Assembly (NCBI RefSeq): GCF_913060805.1
Contig: NZ_CAJXTC010000005.1
Coordinates: forward strand, 1-64,000
Direction: 5' to 3'
DNA from: an uncultured Draconibacterium sp.
GTDB taxonomy: Bacteria; Bacteroidota; Bacteroidia; Bacteroidales; Prolixibacteraceae
DNA: 64,000 bases
Shown: in pieces, positions 34,105 to 43,953 of the stretch
Layout: each line of letters begins with the position of its first letter
Numbering within the stretch: position 1 is the stretch's first letter
Translations under genes and position numbers: made by a program
The notes under the pieces: generated by a model
Database searches by the model: none
Told to the model about the DNA's origin: nothing
What the model saw: the letters and a program-made list of their open reading frames with translations, nothing else

Positions 34105-35880
34105 TTAGTTAACCGGGTCGTTGTTCAACATCCCGTTACTTGCATCAATAAACACCTGCCAAATTGGCCAGTACTGGTTTTGGTCAGGATCGTTGGTATA
34201 GAGCGAATTGATCTTATCATCTTCAATTTGATCCGGAAGTGCCCATTTATATGCATAATCATACTCTGTCAGCATATTTTCAGTTTCACCTCTCTCCAGT
34301 CCATAAATGTCCAAAGTTTCATTATCCGATAAATAGCTGAAATAGATTGCCGGAGGAACATCAGCATATTCGCCGGTGCGGTTACGCAGGTCATCCATTT
34401 TTTGTTTTGTTTCGTCCATTTTCGATTTCAACAAATTCCAACGGATAAGTGCCTGTTTGCGTTCCATTTCGCCACATAACTCAAAACCATGTTCATCAAC
34501 AATGGCGTTAAACATTGCTTCTTTTGAAGTAAGAGCATCAACATAAGCATCAACTTTTGTCGACCAGTCGGCTTCATCAAAAGCTCTTTGGCGAATCATT
34601 TTTAAGTAAGGAGCTGCTGCCGAAGGACCGTTCAATTCATTTTCAATTTCAGCGGCCATTAAAATTACCTCGGCATAACGCATGTATATTTTGTTAACAC
34701 CATCGTCGTTAGTTGATGTTACGTAACGGGTCATCCACTCGTAACGCCATTTTCCGAAATACCAGGTGTCGATTCCCATCAACTCCTGTTGAGCAGGATT
34801 TGATTTACTCCAGCTGTAAGGAACACAAGTTACATCGCGACGGGTGTCTTTTGCATCGAAATCGTAAAATACATTCGGAGTAGGACCGTAGCTACCTCCG
34901 CGTGGCTGACCGGTATATTGGTCGGCTGCCTGGTGACGCACGGCGTAAGTAAATAAATGGCGTCCGCGACCTTCGGCAAATGGTACTTCCCAAAGCGATT
35001 CGCTGCCTGCAGTAATTACCTCTTCGCAGTTTTTCCGCCAAACGGTTTCGAAAGAAGGCTCGAGTGATGCCGTTCCGCTGTTTATAATGTCTTTACATTC
35101 TTGTAATGCAATTGGGTACAAAGTGCTAACTGAAAGTTCAGGATCAGAACTTCTGCTGATAGAACTTCCGCGTTGTGAATAACCGGCTGCAGCCATGCAT
35201 AAACGTGCACGCAAACCTTTTACAAATGCTTTGTTCACCTGCTCCGTGGTGGCAGTTGCTTCGGTTTCGCCCGGCCACGCTACCAAGGTTGCAGCTTCTT
35301 CCAAATCGGCAATTACATGCTTGTAAATCTCGTCTCTGTTCGATTTTGGTAAATAAATCGTTTCAGACGAAATCGGCTCGAAACGGGCTACAATATCGCC
35401 GTGCGACTTTAACAGGTCGGCGTAGTAGATCGATCTCAAAGTGATCGCTTCACCCAAAAGTTGACCCATTGCTGTTCCCGGCTCAGGATTTCCGTATGTA
35501 CGCAATCCTCTGATACAAATGTTGGCACGTTCGATTCCGCGGTACAACATTGCCCAGTATACGTTATCACGGTTCATATCCGAGTTGGTTGGAGAATTTA
35601 TGTAACGCGACAAATCGCCACGGCCATTTTCAGAGGTTGAGTTGTTCCACTCAATATCGGTGTTCGAACCGTAGTGGGTAAGAAATCGACCACGATACGA
35701 GTTGGTTTGTCCCATCGGTTCTTTAATTCCATCAATGGCTCCCTGCGCCAGCTCAACGTTCGAGAAGATCAACGATTCATCCATAGTTGATTGCGTAGGA
35801 GCATCAAGGTATTCATCGCAAGAGGTGAAAACCACCGCGAAAAATAATATCGTTATATATGCTATTTTATTCATTTTCAT
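34105..35880 (-). CDS. SusD/RagB-family glycan-binding lipoprotein (pectin locus)
   Basis: Outer-membrane lipoprotein that caps the SusC barrel and captures pectin oligosaccharides. It has 591 residues with a lipoprotein signal at Cys21 ('FTSCDEY'), followed by the classic N-terminal 'YLDAPTQSTMDES'. The alpha-helical TPR core follows, then a C-terminal RagB domain with 'IYMRYAEVILMAAEIENE', the usual SusD signature. The C-terminal end has 'QYWPIWQVFID'. It starts 11 bases after susC. The substrate is assigned from the downstream CE8, GH28 and PL1 genes. Confidence 0.95.
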   Translation of the reverse strand: MKMNKIAYITILFFAVVFTSCDEYLDAPTQSTMDESLIFSNVELAQGAIDGIKEPMGQTNSYRGRFLTHYGSNTDIEWNNSTSENGRGDLSRYINSPTNSDMNRDNVYWAMLYRGIERANICIRGLRTYGNPEPGTAMGQLLGEAITLRSIYYADLLKSHGDIVARFEPISSETIYLPKSNRDEIYKHVIADLEEAATLVAWPGETEATATTEQVNKAFVKGLRARLCMAAAGYSQRGSSISRSSDPELSVSTLYPIALQECKDIINSGTASLEPSFETVWRKNCEEVITAGSESLWEVPFAEGRGRHLFTYAVRHQAADQYTGQPRGGSYGPTPNVFYDFDAKDTRRDVTCVPYSWSKSNPAQQELMGIDTWYFGKWRYEWMTRYVTSTNDDGVNKIYMRYAEVILMAAEIENELNGPSAAAPYLKMIRQRAFDEADWSTKVDAYVDALTSKEAMFNAIVDEHGFELCGEMERKQALIRWNLLKSKMDETKQKMDDLRNRTGEYADVPPAIYFSYLSDNETLDIYGLERGETENMLTEYDYAYKWALPDQIEDDKINSLYTNDPDQNQYWPIWQVFIDASNGMLNNDPVN

Positions 35881-35891
35881 CGTAGTTTCAA

Positions 35892-38800
35892 TTAAAAGTT
35901 AATGTTTAAACCAAAAATGAATTGTCTGCTTTTTGGATAAGGCGAGTAGTCAACACCGGGTGTAAGTGGTGTTTTTCGTCGAGTTGAAACCTCAGGATCA
36001 AATCCAGTATAATTGGTAAGAACAAATACATTGTTGGCTGTTGCGTACAACCTTAAGTTTTCAATATGTACTTTTCGTGTAAGTACTTTCGGAACTGTGT
36101 ATCCTAATGTTAGCGTATTCAGGCGCAGGAACGAACCATCTTCAACAGCCCAGTCGCTTAGTACGTAACGTGACATGTATGGCGACCACATTGTGGTATT
36201 GGCGTTCATAGCTTCTAATGTTGCCGGATCGTTTACCAGCTGTCCGCTTTCGTCGATATTGGTCCAGCGTTTTCCGTCGGCCATAATATCGATCATATTT
36301 CGGTAAGGATATCTACTTGTTGATGTGTACTCAATTTTGTTGGCGTTGTATACATCGTTTCCGACACTCCAGCTAAAAATGGCTGAAAGATCGAAGTCGT
36401 AAACACGAGCCGACAAGTTAAAACCACCGGTTGCTTTCGGATTTACATCACCGATAATGGTGTTGTCGTCAACGGTAACTTCGCCATCGCCGGTAACATC
36501 TTTCAACTTCATCGATCCCGGACGAACTGTTCCAATAATACTTGTGTTATCAGCAACTCCATCTCTTAAGATCCACTCATCAGCATCAGCGTCGTAACCT
36601 TCAAAATCTGATACTTCGTATCTTCCGTCACTTAGGTAACCGCGAATCTGTCCAACAGGGCTTCCCTGTTCAATCCAGTAATCGGTACCAATTTCGGTAG
36701 AAGCCCAGCTTGATGCTACGCCAAAGTCTTCCATAATTCCGAGCGACTTAATTTTGTTCTTGTTCATTCCGAAATTAAAGCCGAAGTTAAGTCCGAAGTT
36801 TTGTTTATCGAGAGCGACCCAGTTTACAGAGGCCTCGATACCTTTGTTTTCGGTTTCACCCATGTTTCTGAATTGCGAGCTGTAACCCGTTCCCGATACC
36901 GGGAAGTCGATCAACAGATCGGAAGTGGTATTCAAATAGGCTTCGAATGTTCCGCTCAAACGGCTGTTAAACAAACCAAAATCGAGACCAACATTTCGGG
37001 TAACTGTCGTTTCCCAAATCAAATCAGGATTCGCCATGCGCGATGAAACAGCCCAGTAACCCGATACATCGTTGATATAAGTCGTATTACTTGAGCTGAA
37101 TTCCTGTACCATTTGGCCCGAAACGATATTGTTGTTACCGGCGGTACCGTAACTCACTCTTAATTTTAAGTTGTTAAGTGTTGAAGAAATGCCTTCCATA
37201 AAACTTTCTTCCGAGATGCGCCATGCAACAGCTGCTGACGGGAAATATCCCCAGCGGTTACCTTCGGCAAATTTGCTCGAACCATCGGCCCTGAATGTTG
37301 CAGAAACGAGGTACTTTCCTTTGTAGTCGTAATTGGCACGACCAAAGAACGACAGCAATTTATTGTCGGCACTGATCACATTATCGATACTCAACGGAAC
37401 CCCCTGCGTTGTTAAACGGAATACTTCGCTTGAAGTAAAGAATGAAGGGTAGCCCTGAACGATATCGGTAAGTGTGCTTGATTTTGCATAAAGAATTTCC
37501 TGACCGGCCAATAACTTCACACTGTGGTCTTCGTTTTTAATAATATTTTTAAAGTCGAAATTCAGCGTGTTTGTATTTCTGAACGTTTCCTGCTTGCGTT
37601 TTTCCATTTCGGCAGCCGGCAAACCCTGGTAATCGGCATCGGTGTAGTTTTTTACGTAGTAAGTACTTGGTCCGTAAAAACGATCACGGTCGCGGTCGTA
37701 GGTTTGGTAACCCACTTCTGTTTTAAAGGTTAAACCGTCGGTAATATCCCACTGGAAACTGGCTCCAACATTCAATCGGGTTCTTCTTTGTTCCTGATCG
37801 TTATCGGCAACAGCAGTTAACGGATTGATCATATAACTTGAAACTTCTTCATCGGCATAATCTTCCAGTCCGTTCAAAGGAATAGGAGAGTAGATCATGG
37901 AGTGTTTTACACGCGAATCGGTTGGTGTAGCCGTAGTTTGCTCAATGGCACCACCACCACCAATTTTGGTTTGCGAGTAACGCATCGAGTAAGAAAGTTT
38001 GATATTATCTGCAGGATTGTGATCTAATTTAAAGTTCACGTTATCACGTTTGTAATCCGATCCGAGCATGATTTCGCGGTTTTTAACACCGGCATAACTG
38101 AAATTGTAGGCAAATTTTTCCGATCCTCCACGAACACTTAAATCGTGGTTGAAAACGCGTCCGGTGCGGCCGTAAACCTGTTCCATCCAGTCGTTACCAA
38201 CCTGTCCGGCATACAGATCAATATCCTGGTATTTACCAAAATATTTCTCGTACGAATCAAGGTTGTCTTCAGTGTTTCTTAAGTTAGCCAGTTCGTATTG
38301 CCAGTGTACAAAGTCCTCAACATCGAGTGTGTTAAGTGTGTTTGCAATGTTTTTAAAACCACTGTACACGTTGTAACTCACAGAAACTTTTCCTGTTTTT
38401 CCGCTTTTAGTGGTAATAATAATTACACCGTTTGCACCACGAGCTCCGTAAATTGCTGTCGACGATGCATCTTTCAGCACGTCGATCGATTGAATTTCGG
38501 AGGCAGGAATATCAGAGATTGTGCTCACCGGAAATCCATCAACAATATACATTGGCGAGTTGTCCTGGGTGATTGAACCACCACCACGAACACGGATTTT
38601 AATCTCGGCATCAGGCGATCCTTCCGTTGCCATTACCTGCACACCGGCCATTTGTCCGGCCATTGCTTCGGCAGCCGAAGTAACCGGAATGGCTTCCAGC
38701 GCTTCACCACTAACTGATGATACCGATCCGGTAATGTCTCTTTTCTTTACGGTACCGTAACCAATTGCCACAACTTCTTCCAGCTCTGTCGCCTCCATTT

Positions 38801-39128
38801 CGAGCGCAACATTTATTTCGGTTTGGTTATTTACAGGAACTTCCTGTATTGTATATCCGATAAAAGAAAACTGCAATGTGGCGGTTGGGCTTACATTTAG
38901 TTCATAGGAACCATCCGGCTGGGTAATTGTACCGTTGGTAGTTCCTTTTACAACAACATTAACTCCGGGAAGCCCTTCTCCGGAATCCTGGTCGGTTACG
39001 TTCCCTTTCACAGCAATGGTTTGCGACCATGCGGTAAAGGAAAGAACTGTTTGAAACATAATCAAAGCAGCTACAGCAAGAAACTTACTTACATGCAGGC
39101 TCCGACTTTTTCGTTTAAGATTTACCAT
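35892..39128 (-). CDS. SusC/RagA TonB-dependent receptor (pectin locus)
   Basis: Outer-membrane importer for large oligosaccharides, powered by TonB. The 1078-residue protein has a signal peptide (~1-36), then a carboxypeptidase-regulatory-like domain (~38-120). The plug follows (~125-240), with 'EVVAIGYGTVKKRDITGSV' (a variant TonB-box region) and 'SIDVLKDASSTAIYGARGANGVIIITTK', the SusC hallmark. The 22-strand barrel ends in Phe ('FGLNINF'). It has no STN domain, consistent with HTCS rather than anti-sigma control. Its neighbours are susD 11 bases downstream and a small membrane-peptide gene 62 bases upstream. Confidence 0.97.
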   Translation of the reverse strand: MVNLKRKSRSLHVSKFLAVAALIMFQTVLSFTAWSQTIAVKGNVTDQDSGEGLPGVNVVVKGTTNGTITQPDGSYELNVSPTATLQFSFIGYTIQEVPVNNQTEINVALEMEATELEEVVAIGYGTVKKRDITGSVSSVSGEALEAIPVTSAAEAMAGQMAGVQVMATEGSPDAEIKIRVRGGGSITQDNSPMYIVDGFPVSTISDIPASEIQSIDVLKDASSTAIYGARGANGVIIITTKSGKTGKVSVSYNVYSGFKNIANTLNTLDVEDFVHWQYELANLRNTEDNLDSYEKYFGKYQDIDLYAGQVGNDWMEQVYGRTGRVFNHDLSVRGGSEKFAYNFSYAGVKNREIMLGSDYKRDNVNFKLDHNPADNIKLSYSMRYSQTKIGGGGAIEQTTATPTDSRVKHSMIYSPIPLNGLEDYADEEVSSYMINPLTAVADNDQEQRRTRLNVGASFQWDITDGLTFKTEVGYQTYDRDRDRFYGPSTYYVKNYTDADYQGLPAAEMEKRKQETFRNTNTLNFDFKNIIKNEDHSVKLLAGQEILYAKSSTLTDIVQGYPSFFTSSEVFRLTTQGVPLSIDNVISADNKLLSFFGRANYDYKGKYLVSATFRADGSSKFAEGNRWGYFPSAAVAWRISEESFMEGISSTLNNLKLRVSYGTAGNNNIVSGQMVQEFSSSNTTYINDVSGYWAVSSRMANPDLIWETTVTRNVGLDFGLFNSRLSGTFEAYLNTTSDLLIDFPVSGTGYSSQFRNMGETENKGIEASVNWVALDKQNFGLNFGFNFGMNKNKIKSLGIMEDFGVASSWASTEIGTDYWIEQGSPVGQIRGYLSDGRYEVSDFEGYDADADEWILRDGVADNTSIIGTVRPGSMKLKDVTGDGEVTVDDNTIIGDVNPKATGGFNLSARVYDFDLSAIFSWSVGNDVYNANKIEYTSTSRYPYRNMIDIMADGKRWTNIDESGQLVNDPATLEAMNANTTMWSPYMSRYVLSDWAVEDGSFLRLNTLTLGYTVPKVLTRKVHIENLRLYATANNVFVLTNYTGFDPEVSTRRKTPLTPGVDYSPYPKSRQFIFGLNINF

Positions 39129-39190
39129 ACTTCACATTTTAGGTTATTATAGAATTATTATTTGGTTTCAGCTTTACGAATTATCCGGCT

Positions 39191-39298
39191 TATTTAAAAA
39201 TGAGATTGATCAGGACAATGATCAGAATGATAAGGACGATCGTAGCGATGATGATCATCCCGTCAGTTTTTTTCAAGTTTCGTTTGATCTTGCTCATT
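39191..39298 (-). CDS. Small single-pass membrane peptide (35 residues) ahead of susC
   Basis: A short open frame, ATG at 39298 to TAA at 39191. The N-terminus is basic ('MSKIKRNLKKTDGM'), followed by about 19 consecutive hydrophobic residues, mostly Ile, Leu and Val. This is the profile of a single transmembrane anchor with a cytoplasmic positive tail. A promoter candidate (39323-39351) would start transcription about 18 bases upstream, making it the first gene of the pectin susC operon. It lies 62 bases before susC and 186 bases after the end of the HTCS gene. No family was recognised. A low-complexity hydrophobic frame can arise by chance, so its reality depends on conservation. Confidence 0.5.
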
Positions 39299-39322
39299 TA
39301 GTTAGGCGTTCAATTCCAATGT

Positions 39323-39351
39323 GCAAGATAGTGGAGGTGCCGCGAAACAAA
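39323..39351 (-). promoter_or_regulatory. Candidate promoter of the pectin susC operon
   Basis: On the minus strand TTTG (39351-39348), a 17-base spacer, then TATCTTGC (39330-39323), close to TAnnTTTG. It sits between a threefold TTTCCC/GGG motif and the small membrane-peptide gene. Transcripts would read through the peptide into susC. Confidence 0.4.
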
Positions 39352-39360
39352 TTGGTGATA

Positions 39361-39417
39361 TTTCCCAATATGAAATGGGCGCTTTCCCGATAAGGGCTTA
39401 ATTTCCCAAATGGCGGG
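39361..39417. promoter_or_regulatory. Three iterated TTTCCC...GGG motifs upstream of the pectin operon
   Basis: TTTCCC begins at 39361, 39383 and 39402, each followed within 4-10 bases by a GGG. The unit spacing is 22 and 19 bases, about two helix turns. The array lies just upstream of the candidate promoter, where an activator such as the adjacent HTCS would bind. Assignment as an operator is inference. Confidence 0.35.
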
Positions 39418-39484
39418 ATAAAATTCTCGCTCATGGAATCAGATGATTAACATAAATTGTAGTACTGTGTTGTAATTTAGTGAG

Positions 39485-42400
39485 TTATGATTCGTTTAGC
39501 TTACTTGTTTCAATTTTCTTATTCGAGAGGTATTCCGAGGCACTCATACCAAATTCGCGCTTAAAACATTTTCGGAAATGCGACAGATCTTTGAAGCCAA
39601 CCTGATAGGCAACTTCCGAAATATTCAGCTTTTGCTGGTCGAGTAATTGGGTAGCACGTTTTAAGCGGATATGGCGAATGAATTCTTTTACGGTCATATT
39701 GGTAAGTGCATTTAATTTGCGGTACAATTGCATGCGGCTCACCCCAACTTTTAGTGCAAAATTCTCGATATCCAGTTCGCTGTCGGCAATGTTTTCTTCT
39801 ATTACATCAACCACTCGTTTCAGGAACTTTTCATCCGGAGAAGCCAGCACAACATTAGTAGGTTCGAGCACCATGGTTGAGGTATATTTTTCTTTCAGCG
39901 AATCGCGGATAGAAAGCATATTTTCCACTTTGGCCTGCAATACCGACAGGTCGAACGGTTTTGTAATATAATCGTCGGCACCTTTGGCCAAACCTCTTAA
40001 TTCGTGGTCTTTCGAGTGCATGGCAGTAAGTAAAAGCACCGGAATATGCGAAGTACGCTCGTCGTTTTTTATCCGTTTACACAATTCGTAACCATCGGAT
40101 TCGGGCATAATAATATCGCTGATAATAATATCGGGAACCACTTCAAGAGCTTTCTCCCAGCCTTCTTTTCCATTTACGGCCAGGTGAATCTGGTAGAAGT
40201 TCATAAAATGTGAACTGATAAACTGTCGAACATCAGCATTGTCTTCCACAATCAACATTATTTTCGAGTTGTCGTCAGCCGGTTGAACCGTTGGCGTTTC
40301 CGGTGCCGGATGAATTTCCTGTACGCTGGTTGTTACTTCTTGTGCTTTTGTTTGGCTGCTTTCGGTTCCTTCGTTATACGGAATACGAATGGTAAAGCGC
40401 GTTCCTTTTCCTTCCTTACTGGTGACAAAAATTTCGCCTTTGTGCAGTTTCACCAGGTCTTTAACAAGGGCAAGCCCAATTCCGGCACCTGTTTTTTCAT
40501 CGGTTTCATCCGACTGGAAAAAGCGCATAAAAATACGATCGATATTTTTCCGCGAAATTCCTTTCCCGGTGTCTTTAATATTGATCTCAATGTATTGTTT
40601 CTCTTCGCTTTCGTCGCTAAAATCCTCGTTCTCCGAGTCGAAAACCAGCGAGAGGTTTACCGTAACCGATCCTTCAGGTTCGGTATATTTAAAAGCGTTG
40701 GTAAGTAAGTTGTTTATTATTTTTTCGATCTTGTCCGGATCGAAGGACACAAATAGCCTTTTTTTCAGCGTGTTAAAAGTAAGTTTGATGTCTTTCTCAA
40801 TCGCATAGTGGTTAAACGATTCCACAATGTTGCGAACAAAACTAACGATGTCGGCTTCGGTAAGATTGAGTTTTAAATTGCCCGATTGTAATTTCCTGAA
40901 ATCCAGCAGCTGACTGATTAGCCGGTCGAGGTTTTGTGCATTTCGCTGCATTAACTGCAGGTTCTCTTTGGTTGATCCGTCAACTGTTTTTGACTGGATC
41001 AATTTGTTGAGCGGCCCTAAAATAAGCGTTAACGGTGTTCTGATTTCGTGTGAGATATTGGTGAAGAACTTCAGCTTCATCATATCCATCTCGTGTAGTT
41101 TTTTTGCATTCGAGCGTTCAATAATCAGCTGCGATTTGATTTTTTCACGGTTGATAAAGAACTGGATTATAGTATAGATGAGTGAAATGATCAACAGGAT
41201 GATCAGCCCCAAAAACCAGTTGGTTTTCCAAAATGGTGGCAAAATCGAAATGGCCAGTTGCAGCTCGTTACTTTCGCGTTCCTGCCCCGGAATTACACGT
41301 TTTATGCGAAGTGTATAATCGCCGGGATTCAGGTTGGTGTAGGTGGCCGTGCGGTTTTTACTCGGTTCGATCCAGTCGGTGTTAAAACCTTCCAGTTTGT
41401 AGGTGTACAAGTTATTTTCGCTGTTTACGTAATTCAGCGCGGCAAACTCAAGGGTAAAAACATTTTGTTTATGGTTAAAAGTCAGGTGTTTTGTTTCGGT
41501 GATACTTTGTTTCAATATCGACTTTTTGTCTTCATCAATCGGCACTGATTTATTAAACACTTTCAAATCGGTAAAAACCAGCGGAACATCCGTGTCTTCG
41601 GCATTTATCTCGTTCGGATTAAAAACATTAAAACCGGAAACGGTTCCGAAAAAAAGTGCTCCGTCGTCGGCTTTTAAAGCAGCACCGTAGCAAAACTGGT
41701 TGTTTCCCAGTCCGTCGTTGCTGGTGTAATTATAAAATACTTCAGTTCTCGGATTAAACTTCGATAATCCGTTTAAAGTACTTATCCACAGGTTTTTCAG
41801 GTCGTCTTCTAAAATGCAAAGTGCCTGATTGTTGGCCAGTCCTTCTTCTTCTCCGTAATATTTTATGGCGCCGTTTTCGGCTGAATATTTGGCCAGTCCT
41901 TTGTCGTTTGTTGCAATCCAAATCTGGTTTTGCGAATCTTCAAACATGTATCGCGTGCGCTCGAACCAGCGGTTTATTTTATTGGTGCGCTGATTGAAAA
42001 CGATGAGTTCATCTTCACTTCCCATCCAAAGATTTCCCTGCGAATCGTTATCGATCCACATAATTTGCTCATTTCCGTTCAGCTGCGGATAGTGAATAAA
42101 CAGCTTTGTTTTTTTGTCGAAGCGATCAATCCCTTTCGAGGAGGCGATCCAGATTTGCTCGTTCTCGTCGATACAAATATCCCACACGCGGTTGTCCGAT
42201 AAACTTCCGGGTACATCGGCCTGGTTATGATAGTTTTTAATTTTTCCCGTTTCGAGGTCAATCACATCAATTCCACCCAAAAAAGTTCCCACCCAAAGAT
42301 TTCCTTTATTGTCGGGAACCAGTGCCTTAACACAGTTTTGAGCAATGGTATAACCCGGTTTACCATCGGTGGTCAGGTATTCGTAATTCCCGGTATTCGG

Positions 42401-43603
42401 ATTGTAAATGTTAATTCCGCCATCTTCGGTGCCGCACCAAAGCCGTTCGTTTTTGTCCATCCAGAAGGTATAAATGGCGCTGCTGTTCAGGTAGCGATTG
42501 TCGTCGGGCTGGGCAGTAAAACTGTGGAAAACCTGTTTACTTTTAGCCAGCAGATTCAGTCCGCCGCGTGTACCAATCCATGTTTCTCCTTTGTTATCGT
42601 GAAAAATACTCAGCACCGAGTTATTGGAAAGACTGCGCGGTTCCTGAATGCTGTGTCGGTAAAAACCTTTTACACCGCTTTCTTTCGAATAGAGAAACAG
42701 CCCGCCGCGCGTGCCGATCCAGTAATCGCCAAACACGCCTTTTGAAATGGCTTTAACGGTTTCAGTGCGTTCGGCAGCCGGTCTGAATTTTATTGGATGG
42801 TAGCTTTTGGTGCTCGTGTTAACCACAAACAAACCGATGGAATAAGTCCCGATCCAAAGATCGCCGTCGTCATCCAAAAAAAGTTCCCAGATTTCTTTGT
42901 TTTGTGCTGATCCGAAAGGAAGTTCGAAACGTTCGAGTGTATTATTCTGTTCGTTGTAAATATATACGCCATTGTTCGATCCGATCCATAATTTTCCCTG
43001 GTTATCGTAGGCCAGATTCCGGATAAAAACATCCTCGATTCCCGCAGTTCCTTCTTTTTTTATCGGATTAAGCGGAGTGATCATTCCGGTGCTGTCCATT
43101 TTTAGCACATTAAAATCGCTCGCGAGCCAAAACGAACCGTCCTGATTCTCAATAATGTCGTTCACCGAAAAATCTTTTTCCCCATAAACCGGATCGTTTT
43201 TAAAAGGCTGCGAGAAAACTTCTTTTTCACGGTCGAAAATATTTAGTCCACCGTTTTCAGTACCTACCAGCAGGTTGCCTTTATGGTCTTCTTTTATAAC
43301 CCTGATGAGATGTCCGCTCAGGGAACACGAGTCTTCCGAATCGGGAAGAAAATTGGTAAAATCATAGCCGTTAAACCGGCTTAGACCCTGGCTGGTTCCT
43401 ACCCAAATCCATCCTTTGTGGTCTTGATAAACACATTGTATCTGGTTATTGGGCAGCCCATCTTCAAGCGTAAAAATATCGAAACTTAGCTCGGCCTGTG
43501 CCTGCGTTTTTCCTGCAGTGAAAATGAAAATCAGGAACAGAAAAAGAGTAAGTTTTTGATTTAAAGCGTAATTCATTTTATCGATCAGTTTTGCAGCGAA
43601 CAT
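39485..43603 (-). CDS. Hybrid two-component system regulator (HTCS), pectin side
   Basis: A one-protein sensor kinase and transcription factor. It senses an oligosaccharide in the periplasm and activates the adjacent locus. In order: signal peptide (an inner start at 43576 also fits it), Reg_prop beta-propeller repeats (~35-690; many 'LWIGT' blades), a Y_Y_Y domain (~710-790), a membrane helix (~795-820), HisKA with the phospho-His near residue 851 ('ISHEIRTPL'), HATPase (~950-1070), a receiver with phospho-Asp near 1163 ('IISDIIMP'), and an AraC-type helix-turn-helix (~1275-1370). All signalling residues appear intact. It lies directly upstream of the pectin operon, transcribed the same way. 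Confidence 0.95.
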   Translation of the reverse strand: MFAAKLIDKMNYALNQKLTLFLFLIFIFTAGKTQAQAELSFDIFTLEDGLPNNQIQCVYQDHKGWIWVGTSQGLSRFNGYDFTNFLPDSEDSCSLSGHLIRVIKEDHKGNLLVGTENGGLNIFDREKEVFSQPFKNDPVYGEKDFSVNDIIENQDGSFWLASDFNVLKMDSTGMITPLNPIKKEGTAGIEDVFIRNLAYDNQGKLWIGSNNGVYIYNEQNNTLERFELPFGSAQNKEIWELFLDDDGDLWIGTYSIGLFVVNTSTKSYHPIKFRPAAERTETVKAISKGVFGDYWIGTRGGLFLYSKESGVKGFYRHSIQEPRSLSNNSVLSIFHDNKGETWIGTRGGLNLLAKSKQVFHSFTAQPDDNRYLNSSAIYTFWMDKNERLWCGTEDGGINIYNPNTGNYEYLTTDGKPGYTIAQNCVKALVPDNKGNLWVGTFLGGIDVIDLETGKIKNYHNQADVPGSLSDNRVWDICIDENEQIWIASSKGIDRFDKKTKLFIHYPQLNGNEQIMWIDNDSQGNLWMGSEDELIVFNQRTNKINRWFERTRYMFEDSQNQIWIATNDKGLAKYSAENGAIKYYGEEEGLANNQALCILEDDLKNLWISTLNGLSKFNPRTEVFYNYTSNDGLGNNQFCYGAALKADDGALFFGTVSGFNVFNPNEINAEDTDVPLVFTDLKVFNKSVPIDEDKKSILKQSITETKHLTFNHKQNVFTLEFAALNYVNSENNLYTYKLEGFNTDWIEPSKNRTATYTNLNPGDYTLRIKRVIPGQERESNELQLAISILPPFWKTNWFLGLIILLIISLIYTIIQFFINREKIKSQLIIERSNAKKLHEMDMMKLKFFTNISHEIRTPLTLILGPLNKLIQSKTVDGSTKENLQLMQRNAQNLDRLISQLLDFRKLQSGNLKLNLTEADIVSFVRNIVESFNHYAIEKDIKLTFNTLKKRLFVSFDPDKIEKIINNLLTNAFKYTEPEGSVTVNLSLVFDSENEDFSDESEEKQYIEINIKDTGKGISRKNIDRIFMRFFQSDETDEKTGAGIGLALVKDLVKLHKGEIFVTSKEGKGTRFTIRIPYNEGTESSQTKAQEVTTSVQEIHPAPETPTVQPADDNSKIMLIVEDNADVRQFISSHFMNFYQIHLAVNGKEGWEKALEVVPDIIISDIIMPESDGYELCKRIKNDERTSHIPVLLLTAMHSKDHELRGLAKGADDYITKPFDLSVLQAKVENMLSIRDSLKEKYTSTMVLEPTNVVLASPDEKFLKRVVDVIEENIADSELDIENFALKVGVSRMQLYRKLNALTNMTVKEFIRHIRLKRATQLLDQQKLNISEVAYQVGFKDLSHFRKCFKREFGMSASEYLSNKKIETSKLNES

Positions 43604-43738
43604 CGGGTTTTATGCAACTAAAAATAGTATGCCTCCAATGTGAAACAGCTGGTAATATAATCAATTATTTCTCATTTCTAAAAAGTAAAATGGTTAACCG
43701 TTTTCTTACCTCAGCCGCAAATTGATTTTCTCTGAATA

Positions 43739-43804
43739 CCCCGTCCTAAAAGGAGCAGAGATAATCAATTCGCTCCCTTCAGGGAATGGGGTAAACGAAT
43801 TGAT
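43739..43804. repeat. CCCC...GGGG hairpin repeat, copy 2
   Basis: Outer CCCC (43739-43742) and GGGG (43788-43791) enclose hairpins TCCT-AAA-AGGA and GCTCCC-TTCA-GGGA. A 9-base perfect inverted repeat, ATCAATTCG/CGAATTGAT (43764-43772, 43796-43804), overlaps it. The core and the trailing GGGGTAAA match the copy at 16600-16623. Confidence 0.5.
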
Positions 43805-43886
43805 ATTGAGGATAGATATAAACAATTTTAGTACTGATATGGAAAATCGGAAAAGTAAAATCGTTCTCATTTCAACCGTGTCAAAA

Positions 43887-43919
43887 TTTGAAATATGTCT
43901 TGAAAATCTGTTAGTTTTG
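43887..43919 (+). promoter_or_regulatory. Promoter of the KdgF-like gene
   Basis: TTTG (43887-43890), a 21-base spacer, then TAGTTTTG (43912-43919). Both elements match the Bacteroidota consensus exactly. The ATG is 34 bases downstream. This is the cleanest promoter in the window. Confidence 0.7.
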
Positions 43920-43953
43920 TAGGATCAACCGAATAAAATTTAACCGATAAATT

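Larger units (their letters stand above)
43604..43953. other. 350-base divergent region between HTCS and the cupin gene
   Basis: No coding sequence seen. It contains the second CCCC...GGGG repeat (43739-43804) and a consensus promoter for the cupin gene (43887-43919). No clear promoter for the HTCS gene was recognised. Confidence 0.6.
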
